Positions 12,201 to 26,523 of a stretch of 64,000 nucleotides of DNA are shown one piece after another. The DNA comes from Liolophura sinensis (lineage: Eukaryota > Mollusca > Polyplacophora > Chitonida > Chitonidae): the NCBI RefSeq assembly GCF_032854445.1, contig NC_088303.1, positions 19,535,501-19,599,500 on the forward strand, in the 5' to 3' direction. The position numbers and the translations under genes are program-made. Below the pieces are notes generated by a model, which ran no database searches, was not told the origin of the DNA, and worked only from the letters and a program-made list of their open reading frames with translations. Each line of letters starts with the position of its first letter. Position 1 is the stretch's first letter.

Positions 12201-15200
12201 AGTGGCCAGATTAGGTGAATCTAGGTCATACACACATGAAACAAGAACAGATCACATGGCTAAATGAATTCCAGAGAAGCAACTGTTCACGACACAGGGA
12301 ATGCAGAAACAGATGTACTCACTCGGCTAGAGCCACAAGATGTCCCTCTGCTGACGGCAGAAACTTTGTCTCACATCTCTGCTTACCTTGGTAACACCAT
12401 AAAACTTTGCATATATCCTGCAATTTACCGTAAAGGAATAAATCTCTGATACGAAAACATGTTTAGTTTTATTTTTTTTATTCAGTTTTTGTTTTTAAAG
12501 AACCATACTAACGAAGCGATATCATCTCAATTACATGCAACCTTCCAGAAAAGGGACATTTTTAAATTCTGTAGAATACAAAACATCATGGATATTCCTA
12601 GCATTTGCTTTCATCCTATGCCTTAATTACTTTTGTACTACTGTTTACAACATATCCTTTCATGACTGACTCACTAAAAAAATACTATACTAGTATGAAT
12701 CTTTAATTTAACAAATTTTCACCATTTCTTACCTTGCCAAAGTCATATGGGCAGTAACTGGCAATGTTGTCAAATTGCCATTTACACTGGACATCAGCAT
12801 TATACAGGACACCTGGCAGTTTGTCAGGGAATTTCAGCTCAGCAGACTTTTTGGGTATGTTATCCAGACATCGAGCTTGGACAGTGCTGTAACAGTTCAA
12901 TGTGAGAATGTCTTCAACGCATTAACTCTGATACTAGCCATTCACAACTTAAAAGCCAAAGCATTTAAGTTTGTTGTTTCAACTGATATATTTTACTCCT
13001 AAATGGAGTATATGCATTCATATACTACAGACCAGGATATAATACTAAGGTAGTTTTCTTTTTGTCCTGATGAGTAAAAACTGATTTTATGCAATGAATT
13101 CAGGAAAATTACTAAAACATGGCTATGTATGAATGCTGTATGTGACACTTACTTGAGAAACCTGAGAAGATAGGCACGGCTACAGACGGACCATTTGAGA
13201 CGTCCATCTTTAGCCTGAAGAGCTGGTGCCATGATTGAACCTCGGGTGATTTTGCAGAAGTTTCCGTCTCCATCATGGTACATGCCAAAACTGAAAGTAA
13301 GTAAAAAGAAAACATGGAATCATTTCCTGAACACTGAAAACACTGTATACTATTACATCTAAACACATAGAGGAAGTCATACCCTTCTGACCAAATGAGC
13401 ATAAATCAGAGAGTAACAAATTAACAGAGTACAGTAACTTATCTTAATCCGTCCTTTATTGACTAACACAATGCAGAATATTTTTTTCATTATTAACGTT
13501 TTGGAAATCAGGATCAAGTGAAGTTTGTTTTAGTATAGTCAGTGAACATTCAACTGCTTACTTGTGCCCCATCTCATGGACAATGGTGAAAGCTGTAATC
13601 AGACCAGAGTCTTCGTTCACTGTGCAGCTCCTCAACCTGTTACACATTCCACCAATTGGAGCAAACCCTGCAGCACAATACAATATATACACTGTGTACT
13701 CACTTTGCTAATGTTTCAATTGTAACTACTACAAGCCAGCTATACAAGAGAATACATACATGTATACCCTCATTTGACTACTGTTCCAAATGTTGCCAAT
13801 ATATGAGCAACAGAATCTACTTTCATTCACTTTCAGATGTACATGTAATAGGAGCAACCCTTGCAAGAGAATACATTCAACCAACTCCTTTTACTAATAT
13901 TTCAATTGTAACTACTATAAGCTAGCCATGCACAGAAAATATACATGTATACCTTATTTGACTTTTGTTTCAAAAGTAGTCAATTGGATTCAATTGATTA
14001 CTTTCATTCATTTTATTCTTATTTCATTGTAATGGGAGCAAACCTTGCAAAAGAATACATTCAACTACATGTAACTTTTGTCTGTGAGCAACAACAACTA
14101 AGACAAAGGAATATTTATAATTTTTGTTGTTATCCTGGTTTTCAAATTAGTTCAGATTAAGGAAAGGTGTCCTAGAAACAATGAAGATATTCAGTTCTCA
14201 ATGAACGATTTCTTTTGGGTTACTGATATGAAAATGGTGGATCAGACAAACTGACAGGTAAGCTGTATCTATGATCCCTCGTACCTAGAAGGTCTCAGGG
14301 ACTGTTCTGGTCCCTACCTAGTGTGTCACAGGGGGCCTCCTTGTTGGAACAGATATCCATCGCTGTGAGGAGGACTGCATGGTCATGCCGACCACCATGC
14401 TTACCCCCCAACACCGCTTGCCATGTACAGAAACTGTTCAGGGTCTTGTCTGCATGGTGTTTTATTAGGAGGCCTGGCTGCAAAATATGCAGAAGGCACA
14501 AATTTGTGAGTGAGAATTTCTGAATTATAGTATTATTAAGGAGAGTAAGTATTTACTTTTAACTGGCATTCAAAATCTGATGATACACACAATACTATAA
14601 AGGAATTGATGTTAAATAATTCAATACTACATTCATTCTCATACTTGCTTCAAGCGTATATTCTGAAGGCCTACATGAAAGGAAGTCTTGCTGTGAAGAA
14701 AGAGTTCTGCTGGATAAATCTAAATGGCTTTGAGAGTTATCTCCCCCTAAATTAACTTACACTTAGTACATGACGACGTTGATAAAGTACATTACTTGAA
14801 TGCTAATTGCTCTATTCTTTACAGCAAATGTGTTCATTTCCTCTCGATATTGCATGTAGTCTGTAAAGTGTAAGCTGCCTACAAACAGAGGTCCACTGGA
14901 TTCTGGATGATGTCCATCATGATTACAGTTGTGGTTTTGAATTGAGATTCATGGAAATGAAGCTTCTAAAATATATCACAACTTTCAACTGCCATTTTCC
15001 TTGGTTTACCCTGCAAATTTGCACTCCTGGTCTTCATCACAGCACTAAAAGCAATTTTAACACAGTTCTCCTTAAATCCAAGTACATCCTTTAACACCTT
15101 GGTCCTATATTTACATAATCTAAGGCTTACCTGATCGTTCTCCAAAATCACCAAACCCACCAGCACTATCCTGATTGGCACACCTATACTGCTGTCTTGG

Positions 15201-18200
15201 AAAAGTTGTGATACCTGTCAAGTCAAGAAGTTGATATTAAGGACAGCTCTATTGCCTGGCAAACTTTTGTCTCACATCTCTTCCTATATGAGTACACAAT
15301 GTAAGACAGTGAGAGATCTACATGTAGATGTACCATAATTCGGTAACCTATTCAACCAGCTGAGCAGCACTCCTGATCAGAATGCTCAAAGGAAAGTTGA
15401 CAAACAGGGTCAGGGGGTTCTAGGGGACTCTGATCCGAGAAATTGAACAGTGCACTGTGGGCAGTTCATGATTCTCACCCATAAAAGTATAGACAATATA
15501 GAAAGTTAGCACGTGGTCAGCGATATGCATGGATAGACTCTCACCAGAGAAGGGTCGGTGTAGGCTTTGAGTGGTCAGTCTGAGTAAGCACACAAAGCAA
15601 AAATATAGGTCCTTTCTCTCAGGTGATTTCCTGGGCCACTTTGTCTTTTGTGTACAATCACTATTCATCATGTAAAATAATTTATTATGTAAGCTCATCT
15701 GTAAGAGTTTTTGTGCTGCAAACATAAGTGCAGGTACAGCGAACAGGTTAGTGAAACACTGAATTTCCACTCAGCCTTTTGTCTTGGGAGCATGTGAGCT
15801 GATGCAACGTGAGGTAAAATTAGCGTTCTGTTGTGGGTAACCTGATCGACCCGCTATATTTGGTACGACTCTAACTTTTCTTTTTTGAGTTTCATTAGGT
15901 TGAAAACAACATTGTTAAAAACATGCCACTGTGCTGCTCCGATTTACAGAAGTTAGACCTACATATTTCTTCTCGTAAGAAAAGCCCACATTGTTTGCAT
16001 CAAAACATACATACGTCTTCACATCTTACCATGTAGGCTTTCACGATCTAACAATAGCATTGTGTGTGATTTTCAAATTTTCAATAGCATTTTTCAAATA
16101 TAAACAGCCAAGCTGTATTGATACACAAATCACAACTTCCCTCAGCTCTGGGTATAGCCTTTGAAGTTCCCACACTGTTTGTAGGAATCACAGCAGAGAC
16201 TTGATTAAACCACCTACTGTTTGGTAAGTGAGTAAGATTACATGTAAGTGTTGTGGGTAACATTATCATACACCTATACCGGCACATGACTTAATGACAG
16301 CTTTTCTTGAATGGTTTAGTAACAAAGTCAAACCCAAAGTCCAAATTAAAATGCACAGGCTCTTCCACTAGGCACGTGACAGTATGTAAAATTTTGAGCC
16401 TCCGTCTGCTAGTCTAAATCTAGCAGGTCAATAAAACAGTTTTATCTAATTGGTTATTGTTGAATTTTGTAAGCTGTCAGCTACCTGTAACGCTCACGCC
16501 ACGTGACTGAGTTCCCAGAAAATGTGAGTAGGAATAGATTTAGCCTTGCATTAACACGTTTACAATTGTGGCAATATGAAACTAGTATTAATCTGTGCAT
16601 GTTGAGTCTGTGATCGCCATTTGATGAAATCAGCAATGTCTGGAGATCGTTCTCATTTACCTATGCGAGCATAATGCAAATTTACTGATGTACAGACATG
16701 TCAATCGGCTGTCACAATAATGCGAGAATGAGGTTAGAACATGTGTTAGCTTTGGAAACTTTGTCCCGAGTATGTTTATGTCTGTAACTGATGGTTTCCG
16801 AAATGAAATGGCGAGAAAATAGAACACTTCTAAAATGGGATGAGGCTTGGAAAACGTCCTACTGTATTTTATGGAGCTTAACGACAGATAAGTCAGTCAG
16901 GTCTTTATCGCTGAAATATGTTTGCACACTGGTTAGTTACGTTTATTTATGGGACTATGAACAAACAGCACTGTTCCTCATATAATGCATTCACCAATGC
17001 AGTGTATAGCTGACAGCCAGAGAAGCAGTTGTTAGCTTGCCAGTTAGACTGGAACATGCTTTCAGACAGTTTTGAAATTTACAGGTTTGCAAACAACTGT
17101 GGCTTGACACTTGTGTATTATATAAAGGTGCTGTCAAGCCTGTACACACCGGAATACTGTCATCTCACGAAGTATGTGCACTTCACTCTCGTGGCAATGT
17201 TTGTCTAGCCATCGGTCGAGGCGAAAATACAATCGCTGAACCCACCATTGTTGCACTGTTTTAAGTTTCGATCATTCGATGAAAAAGTGGCAAATTTCAT
17301 GGTCTGGCACACAGCTGTGGCTTGACCCCTGCTGGTCGAAAAGGTCAGCAAATTACGGGACACCAGATAAAATCTTAACTTTTTATGGACAACATGGATA
17401 ATTTGATGGAAAACTCCACACAAATCGACACTAATTCTTTCTGCACAGTTTTTTTTCCCTACACAATTAAAGAATAGTAATTTCTCACTTAAATGGTTAA
17501 ATATCAATTATCTTCACACTGTTTAACATGAAATTCATAAAATTAATATGGACCAAGACACAATTACCTCTGACACTGTGTACAAAATAACAAATTACTG
17601 CAGTCACATTCAACTTTCATAAAAAATGTTTCTTGTGTCAGCTATTCTTTACTTCATCTCTCTTTATCTTTGAACAATATTTATGGTTTTCAAATGTTAT
17701 CATAAGCGGTATTGTCTATCCAATATCACTGAAGTTAGTAAATATAGTCTCCACTAGAAGCAAATGTTAACCATTTCATACCTTTATTATCGGTGACTTA
17801 CCATATTAAATATTGTGAGTACATAAGTGGTGACATTATGCTGACCATGTGTCTGCACCATGGTCTTGTCAGCCACGGCTAACAGCTCTACCACTCTCTC
17901 TCGCTGCTTCCCAAAGAACAGCCACTTGAAGAGAGAGCGCTTGTCACGATCAGCCACTGAGGTAGTTATGTCCACTGTAATCCCATTGCGTGTCACTTTC
18001 TCAGGACCACCAAACGAGCGAGCCACAATTTCTGAAAAATTTTCCATATATGTAACTATATAAGTACGTTAAAGGTCATCCGTTAGTTTAGGTGATTACT
18101 TAACAAAGGTGTTTCAACTCTCAATTTTATATGTACGTGTATATATTACACACTTATTAGCCAACTTTAAGCCTATATATGACCAGTAACATTCTGTGAT

Positions 18201-21200
18201 TTAGAGGTCATGGAAGGAGATTATTTTTCTACATTCTTGTACGTTTATATAATTTAATAAGCTCTGGTCTAGCAACAGCAGCATGTGTACCTGACTGAGG
18301 TAGTCAGCCAATAAAATGGTTGTTTATTTGTGGTATACTGGATGGAGCTCAGTATACATGTAGTTATTATGAACACATTCTGACTTCACTGAGCACTCAC
18401 TGTCTTGTATTGCCGCCCCACCAAACCCGGCAGTGTGGTGCCTGAGTGCTGCCCTTCTGTACATCTTGTGGGGGTGACTGATTAATAGCTCATCCCCCTC
18501 CACAAATGTCTCCTTTACCGGCTCTATGACATAATCCTCTGATGGGGTCCTCAACAAGCCTTCCTGAGAAAGACATGGACGATACAGTTATGAAAAATTC
18601 AAAAGTAGATCAAGTAAATTATTTACTTGTATGTACTTAAATTGTTACTTCATGTTGTACTCTACAAATATTTTATTTTTTATAGTTGTACAGTGTAAAC
18701 TGCATAATAATTGTTCCTTCTTAAAACATAGAATACAAAAGTTGTTTTACTTTACTGTATTTCTGTCCTGAACTGATAAAGAAATAGATTAAATTCAATC
18801 AAAGATTGACCTTCCTACAATCAGACTGTCAATCAATCAGTCAACAAACACACTTCAGATGTTGATGATGAAGCCTGTGAATTTACCTATCTGCATTTGT
18901 ACATGCAATTTACCTGTTTACTGCATTGAGTAATTGCATTAAAGTTTTCATTTAACATAGGACAGCAGCAACCCAGAGAAAGTTTCTGCCATAACCTGAC
19001 AAACCCAGACTACTAAAAGTTGCAGTTGGGCAGGAGCAGGATCGAAGCCTGCCAGCTCAACCGATCCACTAGGCTTTAGCCAAACTAGTCAGCACTGTAC
19101 AGTTATAATACACATGTACACCTAATAAAGCAAATGCCCTTTAATACACTACAATGTACAATATGCTTGATACTCTCTAGTCATTCATATAAATCAACTA
19201 AGAAAGCAGGCCAAGCTTTCTGGTAAGACCAGTGATTTATTGCTGACACATCTAATATCATGTGTATAACCTACATGTAGATAACTGCCGTGAACATAAC
19301 ATGTACATGTAAACACAGTATAAGTGCTAAAGGAAAACACAATCTTTTGTCACAGGATTATGAGGAGCTGATCCATTCTGACATGGTGCCAGTATGCTTC
19401 AGCTCCTTCTGTAATCACCAGACTTGAAACTGTACAGCATAATTATCATAACTTTTGCTGTTATTATTTATAAACTAGGGCCCTGTTCCTCCCACCATGA
19501 CTCCAGCCATCAGATAAGTGAAATATTCTTGAGCACAGTGTAAAACACCAAACAAACAAATAAAAAAATTATCTACCAGGTGTTTATATATCAGGATTTA
19601 AAATGACATTATGCTGTAGTGTTACAGCATGTAAGATGCTATCAACAAGACCTTTAGTTGGGAGCAAAAAAACACGTCAATAAGAGCATCAGTTGATCTT
19701 TTCCATATTCATATAGCAGCCACTTCCTTTTAATAGTACATGTATGTACATAAAAATGTATATACATTCGATTTGGCCGCCTGTAGTTACTTTTCACACT
19801 TATCAAAGCTGTATTTCAGAAAGAAATTTAATTCCACAGTAAATGGACTCTTTTTAACCTTGCATGTTGTCCATATTACATGTATATGTTTTCTTTTGAA
19901 ATGGCAGCTTGTGAAAAACTATTCCACAGCCCAGACACATCTTGATATTGTACTTAATGTATCCAGTCCATTCTCCATTATAAGGCGATCATCACAGTTG
20001 GTGGCCTCATCAATGACTGAGCTACTGCACTAAACTGATACAAACAGGCTGAGGCTCACACATTTGGTTAATTTGGGCGTAACAATTAGACACATGGTTG
20101 GCATCAATGTGAAACAGATTCCATACTTAACAACTCCTCAGTGTATACGTACATACCATTAAATCACAGCGTTATTTGCTGCTATAGCTGTAATATTTAT
20201 GCCCACAGGAAAAAAAAAAAGAATTAAAGCAAGAGTTAGAGTCAAGACGACATGTGGTAATATTTTGAAAGTAATCTTTGTTAGATGAGGACGGCTTTTC
20301 TCAGAGAGGAAATTCCAAGTGATTACATGGCCCGAGATTTCACACAGGACTGATTATGTCTTGATGAAGCCACTAAAACTGGGCTGGCCTCCTGTGTAGC
20401 ATTAGACTCCAGTACCAGTGTACTCCAAAAACCTGAATAAAGACACACTGTTTCACATAGTGAACAAGCTTCATAGTTATTCACTGAACAACTACGCAGT
20501 CATCTCTAACATAAACAGCATCATACTGCTCTTACACAACTGTCTACAAGTCTTTTTCCATTATCATTTTGATTAGGTCTGCATACAGTAGTTAGAGTAA
20601 TATCCCTGATTGATACACTGCAGAATTCCGTAACCAAAGTCACCACCTCTTCCATACATGTGTCACCCAGGCAGTAAATTATGTGAATACCTGACAACAC
20701 AAAAAGCCAGTATTTCAGCTACAGACTATCCTTTTATTAAGAAACCAAGCAGTGAAGTTTCTAATTTTGCAGCACATAATAATTTGGGAAAGGTTGCCAA
20801 TATATTATACTTATGCTGCTTTGATGTAAATCAGGTTTCTACAGATCACTACTTCATGGAAAATTCAAGAGATAAAAGATTGAAATAAAACTTTACTAAG
20901 GTGAATATTAAAAATTGGTGAGGCCAGTTTTTTTTTTAATTTAAAGAATAAACTTTGCACTTGGACAACAAAACTTAGAAAATTGGCAAAAAATATCATT
21001 TTCAAAAACACATTTCAATAATATTTAAGTTAAATACATTTTGAAAGCATTTTTGAGATCAGCAGTCCAGTAGCTTTTAGAATATATACGTACATATTTG
21101 ATCAATAGTTTGGGCTACATAAGATAAGATGAAGAATTTCGCTTAAAATGACATTCTACAGCATCCTTAGATATATAAATCTAGTTAATATATTGACAAG

Positions 21201-24200
21201 TTTAGAATAGTAGACAAGTTGTCACCACTGCATCAAAGGATCATTGAATCAGTAAAACAAAGTTTTTCTTTCCTTTAAATAACATCCTGCCTACACCTCA
21301 AGATAAAATAACTGGAACATATAGACATACATTTCACTAAAGCACTGGCAACTTGTTTGCACTTAGCCATCATCTGTTTTTTAAGACATAATAAAATGCT
21401 GTATGTTTTATTGCAAGGAGCTTGCTGATATGCCATGGCCTTAGGCCTTAATGTCTTTACAGAAGTCTCAGATTAAACTTTTGATCAGTATTAAAACTGT
21501 TTTGGTGTACAGACCATTGACTTCCCCTGTCACTCTTGACTGATGAAAACTGACAATGAAAGTGAGTTTGATTAGACTAGAGAGATAAGCCCAGTACCAA
21601 GCCCATGTGTCCAAAGAAACTGGGTGTTGTTATCTAACATAACTGACAAATCTGTCTGTCGATCTCCTCTTTTAATACAGGTCTGGGCCAAGTATGATAC
21701 ATAACCCTGAAGAGGGTCTATAAAGGAACTTGTCTCTTATCCACAGTTTGGAGCACTGTGAAAAAAGCTTGTGTTGAAAGACACAAGTTACGCAGTCAAT
21801 TTCCTATTTACATGTTTGGAATTCCCTAGAGGAAACTTTAACCTGCTGATGTATGCTGCTGTTACATGGAGCCTGCGTGTACACCAACAAGAGCAGCTGA
21901 TAAGTGGCAGGCCTCTCACCCCAAACAAGGCTGGAATTCACTGGCAATAGATCTCTCGACCTAACCCGCCGTGACCTTAACCATCAACAACCAACGGCCA
22001 AAATAAACAGATGAAGCAACCGACTTAGACCAGGATTAAAATATGTTTGCTTTTAGAAAAAGATAGCGAGGGAACGATGATGTAATGATTCATTACATGT
22101 CTGTCTCACAGCAGTATTTCATGTGAGTGACAATTTTTATGATTGTTAGGAAATATCTACTAGGCAGACTTCCAGACTCCATGTCTAATCACTTCTACTT
22201 TCACCAGGAAGATAATATGATCAAACAGTCAAAAATCTGACTTAACCTAGGTGTGTAAAAACAGGATTTCAAAAGTCTCACCTTATCCAGGCAAATTTTC
22301 CCCACATTTATATCCCTATAATCCTGACGTTACAAACAGAACAACAATACAGTTAAACTGACACAGCTTGAAATTACATGTACTTAACCAAAGAGCAATT
22401 CAATCTTGAAATTTTACATGAAAATTAAAATACTAATAATCTTGTTTTTCAAACTTTTAATAAATGTGTGACATACAACAAAATTTAAATTCAATTCTGC
22501 TATATTTGAGCAGTAATTTTGACAGACATACAAGCTTTAGATGTTTTCAGGGTTACATGTACCTGGCCTAAGTATGCATGCATGCCGAGGTTTGTTCAAA
22601 GAACTCCCCTGGCATGTTCGTTCAGTCATTGTCTGTAAATTAACTCTGTGATTGATTAGGTTCTTTTTTCTTTCATTCTCCTTTTCAAACCAAATGAAAC
22701 GACTATGTTTTTTTATTATGATCAGGCAGATGTAGGTCTGAGCAACTTTTACTTTCATGTGTATGCATGTACATGTTTAGCTTATGAAGTGGTCAGGAGG
22801 TAAAGTTTGACTTAAGAAGACAGTTAGGAAAGACAAAAGTCAAACACATCACAAAGCGAGATGGCAGGTTTTGTTTTTTTTAGATCTGGCACCTCCATCA
22901 ATCCTGTAAACTCTTCAAAAGTTATTTCCATGCCTCTTTGGTCTAAGTTCAGCATCAGTAACAAGTTGTTTGAATTGCTGGAGGGTTTACCTATGTTTAT
23001 TTGTATCTATGGGGCTTAGACAGACAGGAAACCTTCTAAATTGGCAGGGCATTCCAGGGTTAATGCCTAACTGATGATACCCACTGTGTTGTTAAACACC
23101 CTCACTCGGAGCTTGCCAATATTGCAGGGCCACACCCACACAATGTACACAGCACAGATGTGGAAATAATCCTAAACAACACAACCCTATTCAAACTGCT
23201 GTGAGCCAGGGCTTTTCCTAGATTTTCCCAGGTACGCATCACACATGTACGTCACTGTGTTCTCTACAAAAATGGGTCTAATACTGAAAGAGTGGCAATC
23301 ATGGAATGGGATGAAATGGAATGACTACTCTTTCATGAAGGCTCTGATAACTCTATAGGTTCTGGATAGCTACAAAAGATACATGTAGGTACATGTAACC
23401 TTGTAGATAAATGTACACTGGACAAAATCAGCATCACTCTAATTGTACTAATTATGTCTAATTATACTTAAACTTATATCCTCAGCAAAATATATACCAA
23501 TGGTTTTGTATAATCTTGTTTATGTGGAACTAATTTTTCTTTCTAGCCTGTTGTGGCGTCAAGCTCTCCACAAATAAAAAAAGGAATGTCTAAGATAGCA
23601 TGTGTACGAAAACCATATGTGAATAAAGTAACAGTGTTATACTGCTGACCACAAGAATGTTTAACTTCAGGATAGAGTTGTGCTAACCATCTGTTGGCCT
23701 GGCTAGCCACACACTATTTACTAATACCTTGAAGGAATAAGCCAATTATAACAACATCTAGGCCTTACATATCATAATGGTCTTATGGACACAATCACCA
23801 GAGTCTCTACATATTAGTAATCAGTAAGATTTGGGCCACCTGAGTTTGCTTTTTCCATATAATTTAATTTAAGAACCATTTAAGCAAATATACATCTTTA
23901 TGATTTTGTTCAACTAGTAAAGGTCATTAAACTACTCTTCATCTTCAAAATGCATAATTCACAACCTTTTTTTTAAAGTAATTTAACAATTTGAGTCTTA
24001 CACACTGGTACAGGATTTAAAACACTGCTCAGAATACTATTCAAAAGCTGCTAGTCCCATTTGGTCAGAGCTGAAGTGGACAATTTGTAGAGGGTCTAAG
24101 GTACAGGTAAGTCCACTGTAATGGGTTCAGGAGAAGGGATAAAAGGATCAAGTGGTCACTTGAGCTTAGACTCAATAAGGCTGTGAGGACAAGGCAGTCT

Positions 24201-26458
24201 AAGTCATGGCCTGTGGGCAGGGATATAGCTCTTTGGTCAGTGTGTAAACATATCACATATCAATTAGTTTGTGGTAATTAGCCTGCTCCTGCCCTAGGGC
24301 CATACACAAGGCAACCATTCAGAGATGTAACCTGATAACCTTACCTCTTGTTATAGCCCAGTCTGGACTTTCCTCCCTGTTGACCCACAGTACACACAAA
24401 ACATGTCATCTGGATTTAACTGAAATAAATGTCTAAGCTGATGGCCTCAAGATGGAAATTAAAAGATGTTTGCCTGAACAGTCAAGGTGTACTTAGAAAA
24501 ATGGATTATAAATGTCTGTTTAAGTCCATCACATACCAGCTTCACAACCATACACATAGATGCAGTTGAACTGATGTACTGTGCTACATGCATGTACATG
24601 TGCATCAACCAAAAATGCAGATACAAAACTGCAATAGATCTGGAACAGGCAGAGTGGAAGTACATTGTATTCACAAAAACATTTAGTATTAAAGTATGAA
24701 GTCATTAATATCTTCTGGTATATTAGTATTATGTAAGTAAAAACAAGAATGACATTACTATACAAGGGCAGTTAAATAATTATACTACTACTATATATAT
24801 TATAATGGGAAAAGTTTGAGGAAGAAACCTATATAGGTACCGGTATTTCGGTTGTACATGCACCACAGTTGTATTCCTGTAGAAGAGTATATTGCGATAA
24901 AAGAAAAAAATACATATATGAACCTACAACCTGTTGCTCTAGCTATATGTAAATGTGGCTGAATGATGTTTAATACTCACTGGTATAAAACTAGGCTGCT
25001 CACAATGACAGCTTTCTGGAACAGCTGAACCAAGTTTAACAACTGAACCCCACAATATTTATCCAACAAATGTCTTGTGCTTGGAAGATAGAGCCATTAT
25101 GCTACAGTAAATCTTCTAAAATTACAGCAGGTATAAAAAGTCTTACAATGCTTAATCCATCAGCTTGTTCCTAGTTTCTTTTCTCATTAAAAACTGACAA
25201 ACAAATTCAACAACAGAAAAATGTTCATTGTTGGCATACATGTACATTGTGCAGTTTTGATCAACACAGTGTAAAAATTATTAACACCTTACTGCATCCA
25301 AAGCTTGTGTTTAATCCAATGTGTTACACGCGTAAAACTCTTCTGCAGAGGTAACATAATTGTTTGCTCATACACAAAGTTTCTAATCACTGATTCACGT
25401 ATGTGATGTATGTAATGTCAATTCTGTCATACCGATAGTCAAAGGTAAATATATTTTACTTCAGGCCTGTACTGTAGATTATGTGACATGGTATCGCATG
25501 TAAATGGTTCAAGGCATTTGAAACCTTTGGTGCATTGAAAACCTTAACATGCCTAATCTCAATCTTCAACACTACGCTTCAGAAAACATCTATATACTGT
25601 TAGGCTTCACTTCAACTTCACTTCCAACAATACCTGGTCCCATGACATTAACCATATATTACCTCTGATATATAGCACCAAGCACTCATCGCAAAGAAGA
25701 TGATGCAAGTTCAAACCTCAAAGTATTCTAACTGTATAGAATTACAGCAAATAAACAAAATTAACTTTCTAGTGTGATAGTGTTATCTCAGCCAGAGATA
25801 ATCTAGGTATCAGGTAATTCAGTGAGGTACGGTAAGCCCCCTATGCATTACTCCAGTGCCTTTATACCTATTTGGTCAATACCAGCCATTAAAGCTTCAT
25901 TTGAACTTAAATTACACCACAACTGCCACTGTGCAAACAAACCCTTTTTCAGGTGAAGGATTGAACTTTTCAACTTCATTTTTTGAAATTCTACCATACT
26001 TCAACAGTTTTACAGCCTGTCTGGTGAAGTACTGTCAACAAAGGTGAAAAAGAGTTAATACCCCAGCCACTGGGAGCGTGGACACTAAATACAGCTGTAA
26101 CGACTTGTGGCCTGACACTGGATATGGCCATTGGCTTTTAACAGTATAGAGCACTAACACTAGTTCCTTGTAAACACAGCCTGTGTGTCTTCAGCTTTGT
26201 TGTTGGGCTCACACAAGGACATCTCCTAACAACATTCCTATTGTATAGCAACCACACTTAGCTGATCTCAGTTAAGGTCAAACACCACCACCCAGGATGA
26301 GGAGATAAGATATGATAAGTATATACACTCTTGCCTACTCAATCCCTCAGCTTAACACCAGACTGTCAAAATAATCTGCATAGGTATAGATGTAGATGTA
26401 GATGCAGACAGCATGTAGTGATGGTAGTGGTTATGAGTCACTGAATGCCTGGCTTGTT

Positions 26459-26523
<65 letters not shown>

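Noticed and set aside
12344-12346. Programmed ribosomal frameshift at exon 11
   Set aside because: No slippery heptamer or downstream structure is apparent, and the family does not use frameshifting; a missing base is simpler.
15420-15770. 116-codon minus-strand frame in intron 5
   Set aside because: Lies inside an intron whose flanking exons join perfectly in phase; no domain seen.
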